This document shows positions 1 to 4,968 of a stretch of 6,498 nt of DNA, piece after piece; positions within the stretch are counted from its first letter, which is position 1, and each line of letters begins with the position of its first letter. The notes under the pieces are model-generated. The model ran no database searches, had not been told where the DNA came from, and worked only from the letters and a program-made list of their open reading frames with translations. This DNA comes from an uncultured bacterium (lineage in GTDB: Bacteria > Verrucomicrobiota > Kiritimatiellia > UBA8416 > CALETX01): positions 1-6,498 of the forward strand of contig CALETX010000421.1 of the NCBI GenBank assembly GCA_937920455.1, in the 5' to 3' direction. The position numbers and the translations under genes are program-made.

Positions 1-359
1 TCGATTACCTCGTGGGATATCACCATGGTCTCCAGAGGAAAAGGGCTGAGCTTATCAGCCTGCAGCTCTACCATACCACTGATTTCATCATCAGCCACAT
101 CCGGCAGATCAAGCACTCTGAGAAGCAGGGATGCGGCAGGAATGCCGACATGGACCGCTCTATCAGCAGGAGAAGTGGAAGGAGGCACATCTCTGGAAAT
201 TTCAACTTTGGTATCGCAAACAAAGCCTCTTGCAGCTATCTCGAGTTTGCCAGACTTCCTGGCAACGGACGTCCATTCGAAACCGACGCCGCGCTTCGCG
301 GCCGCAGTTAAACGACGTGGCGGAAGGCCCAATATTTGCCTGATTCCTATCTTCGCCAT
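1..359 (-). CDS. gspL: GspL/PilM-like T2SS inner-membrane assembly protein, N-terminal part (3' end beyond left edge)
   Basis: An open frame runs from an ATG at 359 (or the adjacent in-frame GTG at 362) to the left edge, about 119 codons without a stop. GspL is the bitopic protein whose cytoplasmic actin-like domain recruits the GspE ATPase to the membrane. Around residues 79-119 the protein reads LLRVLDLPDVADDEI, then VELQADKLSPFPLE, matching the 'R-x-L-x-LP...ei...v..e...l.PF.le' stretch shared by GspL and PilM cytoplasmic domains. Residues 24-44 (GVGFEWTSVARKSGKLEIA) align in position with the first strand and phosphate loop of PilM-type proteins but lack the DIGSS-like motif, which fits a GspL that does not bind ATP. 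The gene starts 25 nt after the gspK stop, where gspL is expected. Only a weak GGA lies upstream, and a 9-codon mini-ORF ends in a TGATG overlap with this ATG. The class is moderately sure; GspL versus PilM naming is uncertain because most of the protein is missing. Confidence 0.65.
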   Translation of the reverse strand, partial: MAKIGIRQILGLPPRRLTAAAKRGVGFEWTSVARKSGKLEIAARGFVCDTKVEISRDVPPSTSPADRAVHVGIPAASLLLRVLDLPDVADDEISGMVELQADKLSPFPLETMVISHEVI

Positions 360-388
360 CACGATATTCCGAGTTTGTTCGCTATCAT
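359..388 (-). other. Nine-codon mini-ORF bridging gspK and gspL
   Basis: The ATG at 388 shares bases with the gspK stop (ATGA overlap). It opens a frame encoding MIANKLGIS, whose TGA (361-359) overlaps the proposed gspL ATG as TGATG. A ribosome finishing gspK could therefore reinitiate, read ten codons and be delivered to the gspL start. It may equally be chance. No peptide function is implied. Confidence 0.25.
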
Positions 389-1449
389 TCGCCTTCGCGC
401 CATCTGAGCACGGTGGCGCCTTGGGAAGCGCGTTCAAGCACGGCCCAAATCTGATATGTCACTGATCCAACCTGTCCCACCGATGTAACTCTGTATATCG
501 CCGACTCTGTCGTCACCATCTCGCGTACATTGGGAGGCACTTCGGGCACTCTTGCCATAAAATCATCAACACTCTTGAAGGAGCTGTCCTTGCGCCGGCC
601 AGACTCGTCATACCATCCCTCCCTCTCCTCGATTATTGCATTTGCTATCAGATCGTCAACGCCGGGCAGAGTCATCAGCACCCTCTGTGATGCTGCATTC
701 ACATTCACTTTTCCATCACCATACGTAGTCAGCATGTCCTCTATCCCGCTAACTACAATCGGTTCTTCCCCTTCTTTTGTAGCATCCAACATGCCGCCGT
801 ATAGTACGGCCCTGTTGAAGCCTCTTACAAGCAGAAGTTCACCGACCGTATCTAAGGGACCATTCTTCGCACGATAGGGAGTGTCCAGTCTTGCGTAATA
901 ATCATCAGTCTCCGCGCCGTCACGTCTTGGTTCGCTGTCAACATCAATCCAGTCGAGGAACGATTCCACCAGGCACGGAAACATTTCCTCCGGGATACCG
1001 CCAACTTCAAGAATTCTTTCCAACACTTCTTCCCTCTGCAAATCGGTGTCTCCGAGGTTGTTTATATTGCGCCTAGCCGGTTCGGGGACTATTTCGACCG
1101 AAACGCGTCCGTCGCCCAATCTCTCAACAAGAGCGCCGCGGCCTATGGCAAGTCCCTTCGAAAGAAGCCACGCATGAGAAAACCAACGATCCTTTTGCGC
1201 TTCTTCGCTTTCTGGATCGGCGCCTTTCACTTCCTGACTCTTGTTCATCAGCATCTTCGCAATCTCTATACCGGAACGAGCCAGCGCCTCAGCCTTGGCC
1301 CTTTTTCTCATGTGGGATGTCAAACGAGCCTCCAGGTGAGCGTCAAAAGCAAAGAAGCCCACCAGAATCGCGAGTATGCCCACGATCCAGAGCACAACCA
1401 TCAGCACAGATGCCTTATTCCCGCGTCCATGGTACTGCGCAAACGTCAT
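385..1449 (-). CDS. gspK: T2SS minor pseudopilin GspK
   Basis: GspK is the largest minor pseudopilin. It sits at the very tip of the pseudopilus with GspI and GspJ and is processed by the prepilin peptidase. The protein is 354 aa from the ATG at 1449, close to family size. Residues 1-13 are a short polar leader and residues 14-35 (starting SVLMVVLW) form the hydrophobic pilin helix. The +5 Glu is absent, as is normal for GspK. The globular part carries the family hallmarks: LDWIDVD at 165-171 and GAETDDYY at 178-185 (acidic, metal-binding region), NGPLDTVGELLLVRG at 196-210, then VNVNAASQRVL and LPGVDD at about 248-266 in the helix-hairpin-helix-like domain. The ATG makes an ATGA overlap with the gspJ stop and has GGGG five bases upstream. 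A GTG at 1455 would add two residues. Oddity: the residue before the predicted cleavage site is Ala13, not the usual Gly. Confidence 0.95.
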   Translation of the reverse strand: MTFAQYHGRGNKASVLMVVLWIVGILAILVGFFAFDAHLEARLTSHMRKRAKAEALARSGIEIAKMLMNKSQEVKGADPESEEAQKDRWFSHAWLLSKGLAIGRGALVERLGDGRVSVEIVPEPARRNINNLGDTDLQREEVLERILEVGGIPEEMFPCLVESFLDWIDVDSEPRRDGAETDDYYARLDTPYRAKNGPLDTVGELLLVRGFNRAVLYGGMLDATKEGEEPIVVSGIEDMLTTYGDGKVNVNAASQRVLMTLPGVDDLIANAIIEEREGWYDESGRRKDSSFKSVDDFMARVPEVPPNVREMVTTESAIYRVTSVGQVGSVTYQIWAVLERASQGATVLRWREGE

Positions 1450-2159
1450 CGCCACCCCAGATGCGACACAGGTATGTCCACGACCCTCTTGATCTCGACA
1501 GGTTGTCCGCCCCCTTCAAGAGGCGCCAGATAAAGCGTAATTTCCACAAGAGTCGGAAGCCGGTTCGTCATTTCCCAGTTGTCCAGCCATTCTACCTCGC
1601 CACCCTCGATCTTATGCGCGGTACGGCAGTTGAAACCGACCACTCGCCTCGAAATTACCACCGGCTTGACTTCCTCGGGCTTAAAACCTTCCGGCTGCGC
1701 CTGAAGGCGCCATGCCCTCACCGCAGCACATGGCTTCCCGTCTTCGTCATCTCCAACGAAAAATTCCACCCGGTGCGGGCTTTCGGCAAGGTCAGGGATG
1801 CCTCCTACCAACGCTCTCCCCAGCTTCACCCAACTCATCTTGTCCTCCGCGCCCGGGCCGTCTCCATTGTTCTCTGTAATCATGCCGTACGCCGCGCTTC
1901 TGTCGCGCGCGTCTGGATAATAGGCGGATCGCAAACCCATCACCAACTGCTCCATGACAAGATCTCCATGATGAATGTCTTCGCTGAGAGCCATGCCTCT
2001 CTTCCATGCGGAAAGCGCGGTCGCAAAGCTGACGGAAGCTACAGCCGTCACGCCGGCCAAAACCGCAACGGCAAGCAGAAGCTCCATAAGTGTGAAACCT
2101 ACTATGGGGTTCAACGGGTTATACGCGCCGGTTCTACTGTTTCTCACGGACCCAAACAT
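1446..2159 (-). CDS. gspJ: T2SS minor pseudopilin GspJ
   Basis: GspJ is a tip pseudopilin that joins GspI and GspK in the complex that starts pseudopilus assembly in the inner membrane and periplasm. The 237-aa product has a class III prepilin signal: a polar leader of 21 residues ending IVG, cleavage before F22, and the +5 Glu at E26 (GFTLMELLL), followed by a hydrophobic helix to about residue 50. The body fits GspJ: a long extracytoplasmic beta domain with the family-like segment ISRRVVGFNCR (169-179) and the late WLDNWEMTNRLPTLVEITL (191-209). The start overlaps the end of gspI by 26 nt and has AGGAGGAG upstream at 2177-2170, with 10-12 nt spacing. The gene ends inside the gspK start (ATGA). 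Codons and style match the neighbours. A general PilW-like protein is the only alternative, made unlikely by its place between I and K. Confidence 0.94.
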   Translation of the reverse strand: MFGSVRNSRTGAYNPLNPIVGFTLMELLLAVAVLAGVTAVASVSFATALSAWKRGMALSEDIHHGDLVMEQLVMGLRSAYYPDARDRSAAYGMITENNGDGPGAEDKMSWVKLGRALVGGIPDLAESPHRVEFFVGDDEDGKPCAAVRAWRLQAQPEGFKPEEVKPVVISRRVVGFNCRTAHKIEGGEVEWLDNWEMTNRLPTLVEITLYLAPLEGGGQPVEIKRVVDIPVSHLGWR

Positions 2160-2505
2160 AACGCGTCGTCTCCTCCTGCATCACCCGATCCCCTCGCCCC
2201 GGCCATGTCACCCGAGTTCTCACCACGTAGAGGTTGTCCTCATCATCGTCATCCTCAACAACTCGCTCGTAGGCGAATCCATTTTCATGCATCTTCTTAT
2301 CAACCGTCAGAAGCTCCAGATCGTTTGTCTCCACAAAAGGATGCTCGGCATCCCCCAGCCCCGCAAGCCATAGCGCAGTCTGGTAGTTCTTCGCCGACTT
2401 CATGACCGCCAGACAGCGGGATGCTCCGGCAAGCAGAACTACAACGGCGGTGGCGAGTATCACGGCAGCCAGAAGCGATTCAACAAGAGTGAAGCCCCGC
2501 TTCAT
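2134..2505 (-). CDS. gspI: T2SS minor pseudopilin GspI
   Basis: GspI is the minor pseudopilin that nucleates the tip complex with GspJ and GspK. The 123-aa length is typical. The N-terminus is a textbook prepilin signal: MKRG, cleavage before F5, +5 Glu at E9 (GFTLVESLLAAVILA), and a hydrophobic helix to about residue 27. The remainder is a small periplasmic domain ending in beta-rich RTRVTWPGRGDRV and RYVWVREKQ. The ATG overlaps the gspH stop as ATGA, with GGAG (2517-2514) eight bases upstream, so translation is probably coupled to gspH. An acidic run EDDDDED at residues 84-90 sits where the fold would have a loop. The I assignment rests on the short leader, small size and position between gspH and gspJ; sequence alone would also allow a PilV-type name. 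Confidence 0.93.
   Translation of the reverse strand: MKRGFTLVESLLAAVILATAVVVLLAGASRCLAVMKSAKNYQTALWLAGLGDAEHPFVETNDLELLTVDKKMHENGFAYERVVEDDDDEDNLYVVRTRVTWPGRGDRVMQEETTRYVWVREKQ
2170..2177 (-). promoter_or_regulatory. Ribosome binding site of gspJ
   Basis: The minus strand reads AGGAGGAG here, inside the end of gspI. The inner GGAG lies 10 nt before the gspJ ATG at 2159. It supports this start despite the 26-nt overlap with gspI. Confidence 0.7.
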
Positions 2506-3230
2506 CTCCTTTTCTCCATTCTCGCTCCTCCAAGAGCGTCAATTTCCACAAGAACCGTATCACCTCTGTCGTCCGCCAATTCGATTCTGTGAGGACGACA
2601 CGTGCCGTTGCACCGATACGGCACCGACACCACGCCATCGGTATGGCGTTCGCTGCTCTCGTCCAGGAACTCAACCTGTCTCACAACAACTCCCTCAAGT
2701 CTACGGCTGAGTTCAGCTACCGAAGCGCCGCCAGCCGGCAAAGCATACGTCGCCTGTCCCTCCAACAGGGAGCTCCCAGATTCTGTTCCCGACACTTCAA
2801 AGCCAACACCCGTTTTCTGTTCAACGTCTTCCTCCAGCGCTTGTTCGTTAGATGTCACCGGCTTGTCGTTTTGGGCTACAGAAACTGTGGCGCCGGAAAG
2901 ATCAATTCGGAGTATCAAGTCCTGCTGTCTCAGGATAGCCATTGTTCTAGCGTATCGTCCAACCATGACCGCGGTGCGGCCCGCAATGCGCAATCTCTGG
3001 CCGCGCATCGAACGTCCCATAGCAGGCACAACCACTGCGGCTACGATCGCTATAATTGCCGCCACCAGAAGCAGTTCGACGAGCGTGAAACCGCTGTACC
3101 GCAATCTCCTGATCCCAGACACCAGCCTGATGCCGCGCATATACATCCGTGAGACCGGAACGGGCTTTAGCCTGCCGAAAACACGCGCGCAGGCGTTGTC
3201 AGACGGGCCCGGAAGCCAGGACGGAGCCAA
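2502..3230 (-). CDS. gspH: T2SS minor pseudopilin GspH (start uncertain)
   Basis: GspH is a GspH/FimT-type minor pseudopilin linking the tip complex to the GspG fibre. The signature is clear: SGFTLVELLLVAA with Gly at -1, Phe +1, Glu +5 and Pro +22 (VVVPAM), followed by RSMRGQRLRIAG and a beta domain that ends HRIELADDRGDTVLVEIDALGG, the GspH C-terminal pattern. A close Cys pair (CNGTC) lies just before this. The start is not settled. The frame is open to an ATG at 3266, which would overlap gspG by 32 nt. I chose the TTG at 3230 because it is the only start with a good ribosome site (GGGAGG, 8 nt spacing) and it lies 4 nt after the gspG stop. This gives 242 aa with a leader of about 47 residues. 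ATGs at 3146 and 3140 would give more normal leaders (about 19 and 17) but lack a visible ribosome site and leave an 88-nt gap after gspG. Confidence 0.9.
   Translation of the reverse strand: MAPSWLPGPSDNACARVFGRLKPVPVSRMYMRGIRLVSGIRRLRYSGFTLVELLLVAAIIAIVAAVVVPAMGRSMRGQRLRIAGRTAVMVGRYARTMAILRQQDLILRIDLSGATVSVAQNDKPVTSNEQALEEDVEQKTGVGFEVSGTESGSSLLEGQATYALPAGGASVAELSRRLEGVVVRQVEFLDESSERHTDGVVSVPYRCNGTCRPHRIELADDRGDTVLVEIDALGGARMEKRR
3170..3194 (-). other. Inverted repeat near the gspH 5' end
   Basis: GCCTGC and GCAGGC can pair around a 13-nt loop. The element lies within the long leader if gspH begins at 3230, or in the gspG-gspH gap if it begins at 3146. There is no T-run, so it is not a terminator. 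A six-base inverted repeat of this kind can arise by chance. Confidence 0.25.
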
Positions 3231-3234
3231 TATC

Positions 3235-3663
3235 TCAACCTCCCGCAGTGAAGCTGGTAATGTCATCGGAGCTGCCCATCTGGAGGTCCGGCCCCGCGGA
3301 ACGCACTTCGTAATCGCTATCGCCCTTCAACGTATACTGCAACGGTGTGCCCCATGCATCGGCCGGCAGGCCACCACGCAGATATGGTCCGTTCCAGTTT
3401 GGGGCCCCGTCGTTCTGAATGAGAGACTGCAAAGTTGGCGGGTAACGCCCCGTATCGGTCTCGTACATGTCAATGGCGGTGCACACGTTGTGGATGCTGC
3501 CGCGCGTGGCCTTGATCATGGCGGACTTCTGTTTGCCGCCAAAGTTTACCACCACAATGCCCGCCAGAATGCCAAGAATGGCGACAACCAGAAGCACCTC
3601 AATCAGCGTAAACCCACCCGCTCTCTCGCCGCGTCGCCAGAACAGAAAAATTCTGCCAATCAT
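3235..3663 (-). CDS. gspG: T2SS major pseudopilin GspG
   Basis: GspG polymerises into the pseudopilus that pushes cargo through the outer-membrane secretin. From the ATG at 3663 the protein is 142 aa, the usual size. The prepilin signal is GGFTLIEVLLVVAILGILAG: cleavage after Gly17, +1 Phe18, +5 Glu22. Family features follow: DMYETDTGRYPPTLQSL (66-82), GPYLRGGLPADAWGTPLQY (92-110), and the calcium loop, where D126, D133 and D134 (GPDLQMGSSDDI) keep the D-x6-DD spacing of PulG. An ATG at 3717 would extend the frame by 18 residues, but 3663 is preferred: AGGAGG sits exactly 6 nt upstream and the extension would be an RP-rich tail. Oddities: the conserved Pro at mature position 22 is Val39, and the 17-residue leader contains a hydrophobic patch (IFLFW). 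A hairpin abuts the ribosome site, which may help raise GspG output above that of its neighbours. Confidence 0.96.
   Translation of the reverse strand: MIGRIFLFWRRGERAGGFTLIEVLLVVAILGILAGIVVVNFGGKQKSAMIKATRGSIHNVCTAIDMYETDTGRYPPTLQSLIQNDGAPNWNGPYLRGGLPADAWGTPLQYTLKGDSDYEVRSAGPDLQMGSSDDITSFTAGG
3239..3244 (-). promoter_or_regulatory. Possible ribosome binding site for gspH
   Basis: GGGAGG on the minus strand overlaps the last Gly codons of gspG and stands 8 nt before an in-frame TTG at 3230. It could also simply be the Ala-Gly-Gly coding sequence of gspG. Confidence 0.45.
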
Positions 3664-3669
3664 TTTCCG

Positions 3670-3675
3670 CCTCCT
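3670..3675 (-). promoter_or_regulatory. Strong ribosome binding site of gspG
   Basis: AGGAGG, a full consensus Shine-Dalgarno, lies 6 nt before the ATG at 3663. It is the best-formed ribosome site in the window and decides the gspG start. High translation fits the major pseudopilin, which is needed in many copies. Confidence 0.88.
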
Positions 3676-3691
3676 TCCGGCCGGTGCCGGA
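3676..3691 (-). promoter_or_regulatory. GC-rich hairpin directly upstream of the gspG ribosome site
   Basis: On the minus strand TCCGGC, loop ACCG, GCCGGA form a perfect 6-bp stem with a 4-nt loop, lying in the 37-nt gap between gspF and gspG. The stem ends exactly where AGGAGG begins, leaving that site free. There is no U-tract, so it is unlikely to terminate transcription. A plausible role is as a 5' stabiliser or processing boundary for a gspG-rich transcript; this is inference. Confidence 0.5.
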
Positions 3692-3700
3692 TGCCTGATT

Positions 3701-4933
3701 CTAAACATCAAGACCATTCGTCAAATTGAACACTGCCATCAAAACGCTTAAGGCCACAAAGCCAACGCCAAACGCCACAAACACAATAAGTATCGGCTCC
3801 AGGAGGGTTGTAAAAAGCTTTACGTTTCGATTGAGTTCATTCTCGTAACGCCGTGCTATATGCCCAAGCGAACCCGCCATGTCGCCGGTCTGCTCGCCAA
3901 CAGCAAGCATATCCGTCATCATAGGAGGGAACACTCCGCCAGCTGCCAGAGGACCGGAAATAGTGGTACCGTCCGTGACCCGTTCTCTCGCCCTTCTGAT
4001 TTCCCTGCTTAGCACGGCGTTGCCTACGGTCTGCTCGGCAATCGCCAGCGCCTGCAGCGCAGGAACTCCGTTGGAAAGTAACGTGCCCAGAGTTCTGGCC
4101 AGGTTGGCAAGAATGCCTGAAAATACAATGCCCCGGACCACCGGCAGCTTGAGAAGCATGCCATCCCACCACAAACGTCCTACCTGTGTCTTGATCCAGC
4201 GGTTGAGAAGTGTGGCGGCAATAAGGATCGCAATAAGGATGCCCCATCCATATCGCACCAGAAAGCCACTAAGTCCTATTAAAATGCGTGTTGGCAGTGG
4301 CAACGCCACGTTCATCTGGTCAAAGATTATCCTGAACTTGGGTATCACATAGATCATTGAGAAGATCAACGTCACAACGCCCACAACTATCACGATCGCA
4401 GGATAGACAAGCGCCATGATAATTTTTTCCTTGAGCTCCTGAACACGCTCATAGTGTTCTATGAGGCGACGTAGCACCTCGTGAAGCGCCCCTCCAGCCT
4501 CTCCAGCCCTAACCATGCTAACATAAAGCCGTGAAAAACTCTCAGGGTGCTTCGCTAGAGCATCCGACAGGCTCGCCCCCCTGATAATCTCGTCGCGAAC
4601 CTCTTCCACTATCGAATCGGCCGGACCGCCTGTCTTTCTGTTGGCCAGCAGATTCAAGGCGTTTCCAACAGGCAAGCCGGCAGCCAGGAGATCGCTCAAT
4701 TCGGTAGTGAAAATCAGAAGTTCTCTCCCGGACATGCGAGGTCTGCCAAGCCGCCACTGGAAACGGCCGGCCTTTGCCTGCTGAGGCTTGGACGAGACTG
4801 CGTCGGTCAGGGAGACCGGAATATGCCCCATCCGCTCAACTGACATCAGCGCGGCGCGGCGGTCGGATGCCTCCACAAAGCCTTCCACTTTCTGACCTGC
4901 CTTGGTCCTTGCGATATATGCAAACTTTGCCAT
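3701..4933 (-). CDS. gspF: T2SS inner-membrane platform protein GspF
   Basis: GspF is the polytopic inner-membrane protein that couples ATP hydrolysis by GspE to pseudopilin insertion. From the ATG at 4933 it is 410 aa, the usual length, and begins MAKFAYIARTKAGQKVEGFVEA, the classic GspF N-terminus. Two T2SSF domains are visible: the first at about 73-198, with FTTELSDLLAAGLPVGNAL and VRAGEAGGAL, and the second at about 276-398, with LARTLGTLLSNGVPALQAL and AVGEQTGDMAGSL. Hydrophobic segments lie at about 173-197, 216-244 and 378-402, giving the usual three-helix topology. In-frame starts further upstream (ATG 4972, TTG 5002) overlap gspE, would add a tail foreign to the family, and are rejected. 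AGGA lies 3 nt before the ATG, rather close. A 9-codon mini-ORF starting in the gspE stop ends 5 nt before the start, so translation may be coupled to gspE. Confidence 0.96.
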   Translation of the reverse strand: MAKFAYIARTKAGQKVEGFVEASDRRAALMSVERMGHIPVSLTDAVSSKPQQAKAGRFQWRLGRPRMSGRELLIFTTELSDLLAAGLPVGNALNLLANRKTGGPADSIVEEVRDEIIRGASLSDALAKHPESFSRLYVSMVRAGEAGGALHEVLRRLIEHYERVQELKEKIIMALVYPAIVIVVGVVTLIFSMIYVIPKFRIIFDQMNVALPLPTRILIGLSGFLVRYGWGILIAILIAATLLNRWIKTQVGRLWWDGMLLKLPVVRGIVFSGILANLARTLGTLLSNGVPALQALAIAEQTVGNAVLSREIRRARERVTDGTTISGPLAAGGVFPPMMTDMLAVGEQTGDMAGSLGHIARRYENELNRNVKLFTTLLEPILIVFVAFGVGFVALSVLMAVFNLTNGLDV

Positions 4934-4938
4934 TTTTC

Positions 4939-4968
4939 CTAGGCTGTTTGGACTTCGAGGAACTTCAT
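4939..4968 (-). other. Nine-codon mini-ORF bridging gspE and gspF
   Basis: The ATG at 4968 overlaps the gspE stop (ATGA) and has GAGGAG five bases upstream, a well-placed ribosome site. The frame encodes MKFLEVQTA and stops with TAG at 4941-4939, five bases before the gspF ATG. It could keep terminating ribosomes engaged until the gspF start. The same GAGGAG is also Glu-Glu coding sequence of gspE, so chance is possible. Confidence 0.3.

Noticed and set aside
25..465. Plus-strand frame at the left edge
   Set aside because: It lies opposite the truncated gspL and the end of gspK; the minus-strand reading gives recognisable family sequence.
1317..2405. Long plus-strand frame of 362 codons opposite gspJ, gspI and part of gspK
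   Set aside because: It spans boundaries of three strongly supported minus-strand genes, is rich in Arg, Ser, His and Pro as antisense frames are, and shows no recognisable domain.
3205..3216. GGGCCC-centred palindrome in the gspH leader region as an operator
   Set aside because: The palindrome is short (cgggcccg), GC-rich and unpaired with any promoter-like sequence; expected by chance.
3676..3691. Hairpin read as an intrinsic terminator
   Set aside because: There is no U-run after the stem, and the next gene's ribosome site follows at once.
3664..3717. Upstream ATG start for gspG at 3717
   Set aside because: It would add an RP-rich tail and overlap gspF, whereas the ATG at 3663 has AGGAGG at ideal spacing and yields a normal GspG length.
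2602..3729. Long plus-strand frame of 375 codons opposite gspG and gspH
   Set aside because: Same reasons: antisense shadow crossing gene boundaries, Ser/Thr/Arg-rich composition, no domain or ribosome site of note.
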